Virus record (IMG/VR): IMGVR_UViG_3300015371_000005
Location: 64,001 to 112,325 of that record
Length of the DNA stretch: 48,325 nucleotides
Reading direction: 5' to 3' (one strand)
DNA from: a virus
A model generated the notes under the pieces. That model was not told the origin of the DNA. It did not search any database and worked only from the letters and a program-made list of their open reading frames with translations. The number at the start of each line of letters is the position of its first letter. The first letter of the stretch is position 1. A program made the translations under genes and the position numbers. Shown here in pieces: positions 20,569 through 27,586 of the stretch.

Positions 20569-21974
20569 TACTCCTCCGGTCTACTTGTCACGCCGGCAAA
20601 CACGAGCAGATCAGACAAGCTCATTTCGCCATCATCTCCAGCCATCGATTCGCTGGGTGTGAACGAACGGTTGAGATAGCTGTTCGGATCGAGCGCCAGC
20701 AGCTTGAGGAACACCTCTGCGACGATTCTCGCGCCCACTGGGCCGAGCACGCGCCCTCCATTGACACGCTGCGACTCAGCGAGGATGTAGTACCACAGCG
20801 GCGTCCCTGTCTGGAATCCAGGACCGAGATTGAACGACGGTGCTGGAATCGGCCTGATGCCCATCCGCGCGGCGACAACCTGTCCACTGGGCAGCCCGTA
20901 GAACTTGGCTCGCATCAGGTTCCTGAATGCAAGCACATTGCTGCCACTTGCCTCAGCCCCGGGGATCGGCAGCTCGAACAATGGCGCAGAGATCAGCGTG
21001 TCAATCTTGCGACTGATGTTCGCATTGGCAACGTCTTCCTCATCGGCCGGATCTTGCAGCTCGGGGAAGAAGTACTTCCACTCGATTCCATGGTTGCCTA
21101 ACGGATGACCTCCTGACAACTGGTCAACGCTTGGATCAAGGCTGAAGACAGGCACCTTGACACCGAGGAAATCGTTGAGGAAGTACGCAGCTCGCACCTG
21201 AGAGTGCCCGAAACGATAGGCAGCGACCGAGAACTCGACCGGCGTCATGGGATCAGACGCCGAACTCGGGTTGTAGAAGCGAGTCCTTACTGTTCCGTTA
21301 GAACTCAGGATCGAGTCAACGACGTTCTGACCAACGATGTGCGGCAGGAAGTCATGTACCACCGCCCACTGATAATGCCATTGCAGGATGCGTTGAGCTT
21401 CAGTAAACGAATGGCCCTCGTCAATCAGGCGGTTGTGCGCTCTCAGGAACGCAGCATGAATCTGCCCGATAATCTGATTCTCGTCGTTACGACCCTCAAT
21501 CAGAATTGCTGAGCCATCTGGATTGCGTGGTAGATCTTGAAAGCTGTCTGTCAGTTCCGGCAGTGATGTCGCAGCAGGTAGCTTGAAATGCACTCCATCA
21601 GCCTCGTAGAGCTGAGGACTGGCTGCCGGTCCGCCGCCATAGACGCTATCGAGATCAAACCTGAATGTCCTTCCGTTTGTGAGTGTGCTTGGATCGACTG
21701 GCGCTGACGGCTGAGGACTCGTGTCCAGCGTCAAGTCGTGATCTATGAACTGCCCGAAGTACGTGAAACCTGAACCGGTCTCATTTGGGAAGCTTCCGTT
21801 ATTCTCGCTGTCAAGGCCCGGATCACGCTGCGTCTGCGCAAGATCTGCGAGCTGCTGATTGGTCGGGGCCGTAAAACCAGGCAAGCTCGGAAACATCGAC
21901 CCAAACTTGCTTTCTGCGCCTGCCGTGGCTGGGAATCCTAGAACTAGGATTACAGCTAGTGCGAGGCGTTTCAT
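20568..21974 (-). CDS. Secreted animal-type haem peroxidase
   Basis: 468 residues from ATG 21974, with AAAGG about 10 bases upstream; an in-frame TTG at 21980 sits too close to that site. Residues below are numbered from the TTG form. Positions 1-22 are a Sec signal peptide (cleavage near AGA). FGQFIDHDLT (75-84) holds the distal Gln77, the haem-linked Asp80 and the distal His81. GRNDENQ (163-169) supplies Arg164 and Glu167 with myeloperoxidase-like spacing, followed by FLRAHNRL (178-185). AYRFGHS (254-260) gives proximal His259. All key catalytic and haem-binding residues of the peroxidase-cyclooxygenase superfamily are therefore present. Bacterial members use H2O2 to oxidise halides or organic substrates outside the cell. 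I know of no phage example. It has no adjacent partner; it may kill competitors, modify the surface or detoxify peroxide. Confidence 0.85.
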   Translation of the reverse strand: MKRLALAVILVLGFPATAGAESKFGSMFPSLPGFTAPTNQQLADLAQTQRDPGLDSENNGSFPNETGSGFTYFGQFIDHDLTLDTSPQPSAPVDPSTLTNGRTFRFDLDSVYGGGPAASPQLYEADGVHFKLPAATSLPELTDSFQDLPRNPDGSAILIEGRNDENQIIGQIHAAFLRAHNRLIDEGHSFTEAQRILQWHYQWAVVHDFLPHIVGQNVVDSILSSNGTVRTRFYNPSSASDPMTPVEFSVAAYRFGHSQVRAAYFLNDFLGVKVPVFSLDPSVDQLSGGHPLGNHGIEWKYFFPELQDPADEEDVANANISRKIDTLISAPLFELPIPGAEASGSNVLAFRNLMRAKFYGLPSGQVVAARMGIRPIPAPSFNLGPGFQTGTPLWYYILAESQRVNGGRVLGPVGARIVAEVFLKLLALDPNSYLNRSFTPSESMAGDDGEMSLSDLLVFAGVTSRPEE

Positions 21975-21986
21975 AAGCAATTACCT

Positions 21987-22394
21987 TTACAATAGTGATC
22001 TTCTGCTGTGAGCACGGCGAGCTTGCGCCTTGTCAGTCTGGATGTAGGGCTCCACCTCCCCTGTCGCTAGTTGTGCATGGTCTGCCAGGCGAGCCAGTAT
22101 GAGAAGCTCTCCGTCAACCTCAAAGACCATCGCTGGCTTGGCTCCATCGCCATGGCCTGAGTAGCCACGGGTACCGCGAATCGTCTCTCTCCACAACAAT
22201 GAAATTGCTCGCATTGAGGTTGACGCAATCGACTCGCTGGCCTTGACCGAGTAGACGAAATGGCCCTTGTCACCAGCATCGAGCTTGATGAACTTCATTG
22301 AACCTGAGCCAGGGACTAGCCTGCCGCCAGTGATCTCGGCCACGCGCCGCTCAGCATCGCTACCAATCTCGTTACTAGTCCTCTTCAATTTCAT
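21987..22394 (-). CDS. Holliday-junction-resolvase-like PD-(D/E)XK nuclease
   Basis: 135 residues from ATG 22394; an in-frame TTG at 22409 is a weaker start. The order E15 (AERRVAE), GGRLVPGSG at 23-31, D42 (DAGDKG) and YSVKAS (48-53) follows the small phage/archaeal Hjc-like resolvase pattern, where GGR.QPGSG precedes the D...ExK catalytic core. The expected Glu before Lys is replaced by Ser (S49-V-K51), so the active site is either altered or uses another acid. It overlaps the upstream gene by 20 bases. It may process recombination intermediates; a separate RuvC-like gene lies at 38547-39050. Confidence 0.6.
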   Translation of the reverse strand: MKLKRTSNEIGSDAERRVAEITGGRLVPGSGSMKFIKLDAGDKGHFVYSVKASESIASTSMRAISLLWRETIRGTRGYSGHGDGAKPAMVFEVDGELLILARLADHAQLATGEVEPYIQTDKAQARRAHSRRSLL

Positions 22395-22662
22395 AATCTC
22401 CGTCACCAATCTTGGCTTTCATGCGGATCAGCATCGTCTCAAGGATGCCGATCTGCACATAGATGCGCTGCGATGAGCACCATAGGAACGGTGCTTCGAT
22501 CTCATCATCGTTGTTCACTCGTGACGACACGATGCCAATGATCATGAACTGATCGAGCGTGAGGTCTTCCACGTTGTCATCACGCCGATCGTGATCATCG
22601 AGCATCGCATAAAATGCCTCAGCACCCTTCTTGATGCGCTCAAGGTCGTGTTCGCTACTCAC
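22375..22662 (-). CDS. Hypothetical helical protein
   Basis: 95 residues from GTG 22662, which overlaps the zinc-ribbon stop and has GAGG 7 bases upstream; the longer frame up to 22776 overlaps that gene heavily and is less likely. Acidic, with two helices (ERIKKGAEAFYAMLDDHDRR; IYVQIGILETMLIRMKAKIG). Not recognised. Confidence 0.55.
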   Translation of the reverse strand: MSSEHDLERIKKGAEAFYAMLDDHDRRDDNVEDLTLDQFMIIGIVSSRVNNDDEIEAPFLWCSSQRIYVQIGILETMLIRMKAKIGDGDYEIEED

Positions 22663-22807
22663 CTGGATGCCTCGCTGTGCGCACCTGCTTAGCACCCGTG
22701 CAAGTCTTGTCTCCTCGCGGGCAACCAGCTTTACGAGCGCGGTAGACAGTTCCGCAGTTACGACATTTGAACACATCTGTTTTTCTTAGTTCACTGATGT
22801 TGACCAT
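22655..22807 (-). CDS. Small zinc-ribbon protein
   Basis: 50 residues from ATG 22807 (MVNISELRKTDVFKCRNCGT). C-x2-C (KCRNCG at 14-19) and CPRGDKTC further along make a four-Cys zinc ribbon, then a basic tail. Resembles short phage zinc-finger regulators or adaptors. It follows the MazG-like gene. Confidence 0.6.
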   Translation of the reverse strand: MVNISELRKTDVFKCRNCGTVYRARKAGCPRGDKTCTGAKQVRTARHPGE

Positions 22808-22811
22808 CTCA

Positions 22812-23264
22812 TTAGAAGTTCTTTCCGTGTTTGTGAGCGCGGCCCTCGTTGATATCCATCTTGGCGATGATGGCATCACCAATCGGAATGCGGTTCTTCT
22901 GTGCATTCTCCATGACACGGATGATCAGGTCAGCCAGCTCTTCCCCGTATGTCCTGCTGTGAGCGCTGAAACCATTGCGTAGATCACCGAGCGCTTCAGA
23001 TGCCTCAGAGACCATCAGCATGAGCTTCTGCACGTTGGCCAGCCGGCGATGCTTCTCAGCAATCTCATGCAGTCGCGTTGAGACATCGCCTTCCTGCTTG
23101 ACAGCCATCTGCATCAGGGTGTCAGCCAAGCGATCGAGCCAATCAGCGTCATCCCAATCCTCACGGAAGCCCTTGCGATCCGCCCACTCACCGATCACTT
23201 CTGCAACGCTATTGATTGCTGCCGCCTCGCCCGTCACGTTCAGTGTAACTTCGTTGTTTTTCAT
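22812..23264 (-). CDS. MazG-like nucleotide pyrophosphohydrolase
   Basis: 150 residues. The C-terminal half shows the MazG pattern: QKLMLMVSEASEALGDLR with Glu87 and Glu90, then EELADLIIRVMENAQ with Glu109 and Asp112, ending KMDINEGRAHKHGKNF. These acidic residues bind Mg2+ in the family, which cleaves NTPs or dNTPs to NMPs. Phage MazG proteins are thought to lower (p)ppGpp or damaged nucleotides and delay host stress. The N-terminal about 75 residues are an extra helical region. Cytoplasmic. It sits with small zinc-protein genes. Confidence 0.75.
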   Translation of the reverse strand: MKNNEVTLNVTGEAAAINSVAEVIGEWADRKGFREDWDDADWLDRLADTLMQMAVKQEGDVSTRLHEIAEKHRRLANVQKLMLMVSEASEALGDLRNGFSAHSRTYGEELADLIIRVMENAQKNRIPIGDAIIAKMDINEGRAHKHGKNF

Positions 23265-23273
23265 TCTTCTTCC

Positions 23274-23516
23274 CTAAGTTAGTGGCTCTTGCAACCTGGT
23301 TTCTGCCGCCGTACCAGGTAGGAAACGCTCGTCGTGCTCAAAATTCTTGAGCTTTGTCACCTTGATCTCGGACTTGCCTGTAACATGATTGGTCTTGCGC
23401 GTGCGATATGCATCCCATCCGCCACAGAAATCGCACGGATCGCTCGTAACTCTGATTGATGGCCTTGACCAATCCTTCTGTGCTGCACAGGCAGCGCAGA
23501 ACACCACGACGCCCAT
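23274..23516 (-). CDS. Small zinc-ribbon protein
   Basis: 80 residues: MGVVVFCAACAAQKDWSRPS...CDFCGGWDAYRTRK. Two C-x2-C pairs about 20 residues apart form a zinc ribbon. C-terminal part charged (EIKVTKLKNFEHDERFLPGT). Likely a small nucleic-acid or protein-binding factor; common in phage genomes without known role. Confidence 0.65.
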   Translation of the reverse strand: MGVVVFCAACAAQKDWSRPSIRVTSDPCDFCGGWDAYRTRKTNHVTGKSEIKVTKLKNFEHDERFLPGTAAETRLQEPLT

Positions 23517-23517
23517 G

Positions 23518-23673
23518 TCAACGTCCTTCCTTTGCTGTCATCAGCTTGTCAAACACCGTCTGTTCAACGAGCTTGGACATCTGTTCGTAGTTGCGTTTGC
23601 CGGGGTGTGTCAACTCGTGCATCATCGCCTCGCGTGCTATCTGTGCTGCCAATCTGCATTCATCTTCAGTCAT
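23518..23673 (-). CDS. Small hypothetical helical protein
   Basis: 51 residues (MTEDECRLAAQIAREAMMHE...). Mostly helical and Met-rich. The ATG overlaps the stop of the 32-residue membrane gene. It precedes the zinc-ribbon gene. Unknown function. Confidence 0.5.
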   Translation of the reverse strand: MTEDECRLAAQIAREAMMHELTHPGKRNYEQMSKLVEQTVFDKLMTAKEGR

Positions 23674-23764
23674 GCGGAACCATCGACACGATCATGATCA
23701 GCAACAATGCGGTAGCAATGCAGACCATGCAGACCAGGAAAATGAAGCCACTGTCGCGCTTCAC
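23666..23764 (-). CDS. 32-residue single-pass membrane protein
   Basis: Starts with GTG in a GTGA overlap with the upstream stop: short basic N-terminus (KRDSG), then about 22 hydrophobic residues (FIFLVCMVCIATALLLIMIV), then SMVPHD. This is a classic mini membrane protein. Phages encode such peptides as holin-like, antiholin or host-membrane modulators. No further evidence of role. Confidence 0.5.
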   Translation of the reverse strand: MKRDSGFIFLVCMVCIATALLLIMIVSMVPHD

Positions 23765-24048
23765 GCAAGTCGCTCTCTTGACATGTAATGAGCCAGATCT
23801 GGCGGCGGGAGCTTGGGCAGGATGCGGTTGTCATCCTCAATGACGATCGTCGTGTCCGTAGGGATGCGCACCACGTCATCCCTGCCTCCCGCAACCTCGC
23901 TAGCAAGCTCCCTTGCTTGCGGAGCTGGCATTGCAAGCGGCGTGTCACAGGTCGCATGGTCGCTAGGGCGCGAGATGTATTCATGTACACCACCGCAGCC
24001 TTTGCATTGAACTTGTCTACTATTCTTGATGATCCTGAGTTCTGCCAA
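23761..24048 (-). CDS. TTG-start zinc-type protein
   Basis: 95 residues, TTG start with AGGAGA. The N-terminus has CKGCGGVHEYISRPSDHATC, a C-x2-C...C pattern. The rest is polar, containing IVIEDDNRILPKLPPPDL. The start leader (AGGAGAAACTAAATTGGC, 24044-24061) is nearly identical to that at 19208-19225. Unknown function; may bind metal. Confidence 0.55.
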   Translation of the reverse strand: MAELRIIKNSRQVQCKGCGGVHEYISRPSDHATCDTPLAMPAPQARELASEVAGGRDDVVRIPTDTTIVIEDDNRILPKLPPPDLAHYMSRERLA

Positions 24049-24061
24049 TTTAGTTTCTCCT
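24044..24061 (-). promoter_or_regulatory. Conserved TTG-start leader copy 2
   Basis: AGGAGAAACTAAATTGGC precedes and includes the TTG start of the gene at 23761-24048, matching the copy at 19208-19225. It overlaps the stop codon of the papain-like gene. It may be a recent duplication or a selected leader. Confidence 0.55.
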
Positions 24062-24791
24062 ATCTATCTGTTGGAACGCCGATCTCGCCGTCTTCTTTCC
24101 ACAGGCGATTCATCGTTTCAAGTGGCATCCGTACCAAATGCGGATAGCCGCGTCCCCATGAGTTGATCAGATCGACGTATGGAATCCCGGTGTAACCCAG
24201 AACAGCAGACAGATCGCTCATCGAGCCGATCCAGCGATAGGCTGAGATCCCTTCCGCCAGCACGGGCTTGCTTGCGTACTTGGGGATGATGCCCTTGTTC
24301 TTGAGCACACTCAAGCCGGCTCGCACGCTCGTGCCCTCATACTGCGGCTGAGCCCCAGGATACTCTCCTCCCGGCCATTCATCTATACGCTGTGCTTCGT
24401 AGTACAGCCAGCGCCCTTCAGGGTCATCCGCGCGGATCTCGTACTGCTTGCGGTTCATCAGCGACATGATCCTTGAGCAACCGAATTGCACACAGCGACC
24501 CTCGTTGCCCTGGTCGTAGTAGTCCCACCAGCTCGTCAGATCAGTTGCATAACGATGCTTGAGTGCAACGCAATGCCCACCCTCCAGTTCACCTAGATTG
24601 TTGGGGTCAAGCCCTATCCAGTAGGCATTGTTCCTGTAGACAGGCTCATCGAAATCTGAATACCAGTTGATCCCGATGACAACTGGGGTAGGTGGCATCA
24701 CCGCCAGCATATGAGCGCCGAGCGGATACTTGTCAACATGTTTCCAATCGCTTGGAGGCAAGCGATCTAACTGCGGACGTAGCTGAGTCAT
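24060..24791 (-). CDS. Papain-like cysteine peptidase with permuted order
   Basis: 243 residues. QGNEGRC (Gln94 and Cys100, spaced six apart as in papain Gln19/Cys25) lies in a G-x-C-x2-F-G-C context. NSWG at 210-213 matches the conserved Asn. The expected His segment (GGHCVALKH, His73) and its preceding strand PVVIGINWY (36-44) are placed before Cys100, whereas in papain the order is Cys, His, Asn. This looks like a circular permutation of the C1 fold rather than a random match, because the flanking phrases (YEAQRIDEWP, EGTSVRAG) also fit phage papain-like proteins. It may mature virion proteins or act in the host. Not secreted. Confidence 0.65.
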   Translation of the reverse strand: MTQLRPQLDRLPPSDWKHVDKYPLGAHMLAVMPPTPVVIGINWYSDFDEPVYRNNAYWIGLDPNNLGELEGGHCVALKHRYATDLTSWWDYYDQGNEGRCVQFGCSRIMSLMNRKQYEIRADDPEGRWLYYEAQRIDEWPGGEYPGAQPQYEGTSVRAGLSVLKNKGIIPKYASKPVLAEGISAYRWIGSMSDLSAVLGYTGIPYVDLINSWGRGYPHLVRMPLETMNRLWKEDGEIGVPTDR

Positions 24792-24988
24792 GCTTGCGTA
24801 GTCAGCTCCTCTTCGCTGTGAATGACCTTCGGATGGCCATCTGCTGCGCGCCTGATCATCGAGACGGCGCGTGTGTAGTCTCCGCGAGTCAGAGCTATGT
24901 CAACCTCGACAAAAACTCGCTTGTACATGTTCTCTACGTTGGCAACCGCTAGTCCATGATGCTCCGGTCGAGAGATTGTCGTGCCCAT
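24788..24988 (-). CDS. Small hypothetical protein
   Basis: 66 residues from ATG 24988, with GAGG 6-7 bases upstream; the longer frame up to 25024 is less likely. Contains an amphipathic helix (RGDYTRAVSMIRRAADGHPK). Start follows a gene ending at 24996. Unknown function. Confidence 0.55.
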   Translation of the reverse strand: MGTTISRPEHHGLAVANVENMYKRVFVEVDIALTRGDYTRAVSMIRRAADGHPKVIHSEEELTTQA

Positions 24989-24995
24989 TGCTGCC

Positions 24996-25232
24996 TCATC
25001 TCTGAAGCTGATCCACTCCAACATGACGATTCTCTGTTGGCTTGGCAGCCCCTAGTTGATCGATCGGCGCGTACTCGACGGGCCGAACGGCGATGCTCCC
25101 TTGCGGTGTGATGAACATCTGCATCTCTGACGTTCCACCGTCAACGCCAATGCAGTTTACAACTCCTCTGGTCGGGTCTATGGAAGCCACAGCCTTCGGC
25201 TTTAGATCTTCAAATCCCCGTAGGTAGCTCAT
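24996..25232 (-). CDS. Small hypothetical protein
   Basis: 78 residues (MSYLRGFEDLKPKAVASIDP...). Beta-rich, containing VVNCIGVDGGTSEMQMFITP. No family recognised. Start overlaps the endolysin stop. Confidence 0.55.
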   Translation of the reverse strand: MSYLRGFEDLKPKAVASIDPTRGVVNCIGVDGGTSEMQMFITPQGSIAVRPVEYAPIDQLGAAKPTENRHVGVDQLQR

Positions 25233-25897
25233 GACATAAATGATGTAACAGAGTCCATGTACAGTTCCAGCGCCGCACGAGCTGTTGGCCCTGGCTTGGC
25301 TGTTTCAGATACCTTGACTTGTGTAGCGCCCTCCTCTCTCGCGATGTAGGATGCGTAAGCCGGCGCGTTCCAGGCACCTGCTGCCAGTTCCCAGCGCCGA
25401 CGCATGTTCTCTAGGCCAACGAATTTGTCAAAGTACTTGCGTTCGTTTGAGGCCAGCGCACTGATGCTGACCGGGACGTTGAATCCATCCTTGGGCTCGG
25501 TGTGTGCAGTGTTGCGCTGTGCGACGCCGGCATCATACGTATTGTCATCACGTAGCGGTGAGTAGTTGCCGAGACGACAGCTAGATTCATGAGAGAGATG
25601 ACCCATCAGCAGCCCTTGTGGGAGCCGCTGCATGTTCGTCTCTCTCACCGCAATCTTGTCACACAATCTGATTTGAGTTGTTGGCCCAGCCAAGCCATCG
25701 GACAGAATCCACATCGCACCCTGGGCAAGCTTGATGGCCTTGGCTGTGTTTGGACCGAGGACGCCATCGAACCCCATGGGATCAACCCCAATGGCCTTCA
25801 ACGCCGTCTGGAGCGCATACACGTCTTCTCCAGACATCATTGGCGTCGTCAACAACAGGGTTCGATAGCGCTGATAACTCGGGTAGCTTGTGAACAT
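25229..25897 (-). CDS. Endolysin: peptidoglycan-binding plus lysozyme-like domain
   Basis: 222 residues. Residues about 20-75 are a PG_binding_1 domain (DVYALQTALKAIGVDPMGFD...GVLGPNTAKAIK). Residues about 85-190 look like a lytic transglycosylase/lysozyme fold: LLMGHLSHESSCRLG with candidate catalytic Glu104, then YDAGVAQRNT (121-130) and LAAGAWNAPAY (171-181), which match SLT motifs II and III. The enzyme would cut the glycan strand of peptidoglycan at lysis. It has no signal peptide, so release needs the adjacent holin. It starts the lysis cassette together with the holin, M15-type peptidase and L,D-transpeptidase. Confidence 0.75.
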   Translation of the reverse strand: MFTSYPSYQRYRTLLLTTPMMSGEDVYALQTALKAIGVDPMGFDGVLGPNTAKAIKLAQGAMWILSDGLAGPTTQIRLCDKIAVRETNMQRLPQGLLMGHLSHESSCRLGNYSPLRDDNTYDAGVAQRNTAHTEPKDGFNVPVSISALASNERKYFDKFVGLENMRRRWELAAGAWNAPAYASYIAREEGATQVKVSETAKPGPTARAALELYMDSVTSFMS

Positions 25898-25905
25898 TCT
25901 AGTTG

Positions 25906-26289
25906 TTATCCAGAGGCAGGGGGCTCACCGGCAGCGAAGCCCTGCGCGGCTTCTGCGCGCGAGCCCGTGAGGGTCTTGGACTTGCCATAGGATGCCGGCA
26001 GCTCGGTGTGCTCGATCTTCTGCTCGATGCCGTACGCCCACTTCTGGAAGCCATCGAGCCATGCCAACTGGCCGGCATAGACAACGGCGGTAGTGATGGC
26101 GAAGACGACGATCTGTGCGATCGCCTTGGCCGTGTCATCGGTGCCGACGTGGAAGGTGGCCAGCAGGTGGACGTGGACCGTCAACCAGGTGGCTACGATT
26201 CCGGACAGCGTTGCGATGTACGGCCCCAGGAATGCGACAAGGCGGTTGAGTGCCACTCCGAACAGAGTTGGCACGGGCTTGTCAGGCAT
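25906..26289 (-). CDS. Holin
   Basis: 127 residues with an AGGAGC site. Two hydrophobic helices: about 11-37 (GVALNRLVAFLGPYIATLSG...) and about 58-78 (IAQIVVFAITTAVVYAGQLA), connected by a short loop, with a charged C-terminal tail (about 79-127). Two-helix holins of this size are common in phages of Gram-positive hosts. It forms the membrane lesion releasing the endolysin upstream of it. Confidence 0.75.
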   Translation of the reverse strand: MPDKPVPTLFGVALNRLVAFLGPYIATLSGIVATWLTVHVHLLATFHVGTDDTAKAIAQIVVFAITTAVVYAGQLAWLDGFQKWAYGIEQKIEHTELPASYGKSKTLTGSRAEAAQGFAAGEPPASG

Positions 26290-26306
26290 ATTTCATTTGC
26301 TCCTCG

Positions 26307-26480
26307 TTAGACACCGCCGGGAGAATCCCCGGCAAGCAAGCGTTGGATAAGGTGTTCAGCAACCTCCTTGTCTGGCGACGAGATATTGTGCTCGATGTCG
26401 CCGACCTTGAACTTGGCCTCCCATACGACACCGACGGGTGGCCCGTAGTCCACACGCTCGGGCTCAACAAGATTGTTCAT
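26307..26480 (-). CDS. Small hypothetical protein in lysis cassette
   Basis: 57 residues from ATG 26480 (MNNLVEPERVDYGPPVGVVW). The longer frame is a shadow of the M15 gene. Acidic and beta-rich (WEAKFKVGDIEHNI). It lies between the M15 peptidase and holin, so could be a small lysis regulator, but this is inferred from position only. Confidence 0.5.
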   Translation of the reverse strand: MNNLVEPERVDYGPPVGVVWEAKFKVGDIEHNISSPDKEVAEHLIQRLLAGDSPGGV

Positions 26481-26485
26481 GATTC

Positions 26486-27136
26486 TCAGTTCCCGCTCGG
26501 GCTGTAATGAACGCGGTCGCGTGGCAACCGGTTCCAGATCTTCGGGGAGTATGGGCAGCCCCGCATGATCTGCCCGAAGCGGTAGTAGTCGCTCACATCG
26601 AGCGCAAACCTGTTGACAGATGTGCCGGTGTGATTGGTGTTCCTCCCGGCACACATGCCCTGACAACTAGGGCGACCGCACATCCGGTAGCACAGGGACT
26701 CGCTGTAAGCAGCGCTGCGCCAGCCCGAGACGAGCCGCCCCTTCCAGCCATTCTTACGAGCATACTCAAGGTAACGGATGGCGGCATTGGCCACCGGCAG
26801 CCCGTCATAGCGGCCCACACCTGTCGTGTGGTTGGCATGATTGTCGTTGGCATGAGCCAGCTTGCGCTGCTTGACACGGCGCCGGCCTGCGCGATACAGG
26901 CGATGGGGACTTGAGTAGCGTACGGACTTCGGATGCCAGATCCGCTGCCTGAAGTCCATGTTGATTGTCGCGTTGATCGGCTTGAGATAGCCTAGGTAGT
27001 ACTTGCACGTACGAATCCGCCCATTCGTATGCGGCCCGAGCCTGCCGTCCTCAAGGATCGCACCGAGCCCGTACAGGTAGCGCTTGACGAACAAGTTCAT
27101 TGCATGCTGCAAATGCTTGATCTCTGTCTTAGTCAC
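26486..27136 (-). CDS. M15-type peptidase with peptidoglycan-binding-like N-terminus
   Basis: 216 residues. Residues 1-55 resemble a PG-binding segment (LQHAMNLFVKRYLYGLGAIL...DGRLGPHTNGRIRT). The rest has GRLVSGWRSAAYSE (133-146), NHTGTSVNRFALDV (168-181, His169 and Asp180) and RVHYSPSG (208-215, His210). This matches the zinc D-Ala-D-Ala/endo-peptidase (M15) pattern, with extra residues between the first His and Asp. It would cleave peptide stems in murein. There are four extra Cys. Same cassette as endolysin and holin. Confidence 0.65.
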   Translation of the reverse strand: MTKTEIKHLQHAMNLFVKRYLYGLGAILEDGRLGPHTNGRIRTCKYYLGYLKPINATINMDFRQRIWHPKSVRYSSPHRLYRAGRRRVKQRKLAHANDNHANHTTGVGRYDGLPVANAAIRYLEYARKNGWKGRLVSGWRSAAYSESLCYRMCGRPSCQGMCAGRNTNHTGTSVNRFALDVSDYYRFGQIMRGCPYSPKIWNRLPRDRVHYSPSGN

Positions 27137-27145
27137 GATGTCGCC

Positions 27146-27577
27146 TTAGTAGATGAAGACAGGGATTCCCAGCCCTGCCTTCTTGTAGAGATCAACAAAG
27201 TCGTTGACATTCATGCGAATGCAGCCATGCGATGAGAGCGTGCCGAGCTGCGGGTCGAACTTGGTGCCGTGAATACCCACCCCGTCGGTGTTGGCGATCG
27301 ACATGAACCCACCGGCGAAAGGGTTCTTGGGATCATCGAACTTCAGGATCTGTCCGCGCATCTCTTCGGGCACCCAATCAGCATTTGGTGCCTTCCAATC
27401 TGGTTTGCGCGTCTTGCTCTCAATGAAGTAGAGCCCAGTTGGAGTCTCGTGCCCAAGTTGACCGAGCGTGATCTGACGCGCCAGTTCGACTGTGTAGGTA
27501 TTGAGCCTCAACCGCCAGAGCTGTAGCTGGAACCCAGCGGTGTCGATGATTATGATCTTGGGCGTGAGGCGTAGCAT
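27146..27577 (-). CDS. L,D-transpeptidase (YkuD)
   Basis: 143 residues. The YkuD signature is intact: IHGT (His103) and SSHGCIRM (115-122) with catalytic Cys119 and Arg121. Family members cross-link peptidoglycan via L,D bonds or attach proteins to it. The family in bacteria is usually exported, but here there is no signal peptide or membrane segment, so it would act only after lysis, through the holin, or within the virion. Its placement beside three other murein enzymes suggests cell-wall remodelling or hydrolysis in the lysis programme. Confidence 0.8.
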   Translation of the reverse strand: MLRLTPKIIIIDTAGFQLQLWRLRLNTYTVELARQITLGQLGHETPTGLYFIESKTRKPDWKAPNADWVPEEMRGQILKFDDPKNPFAGGFMSIANTDGVGIHGTKFDPQLGTLSSHGCIRMNVNDFVDLYKKAGLGIPVFIY

Positions 27578-27586
27578 AGGCGTGCC

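Noticed and set aside
23670-23993. 107-codon - strand ORF with RRLQCQLRKQGS
   Set aside because: It overlaps the zinc-type and mini membrane genes in another frame and has shadow-like composition.
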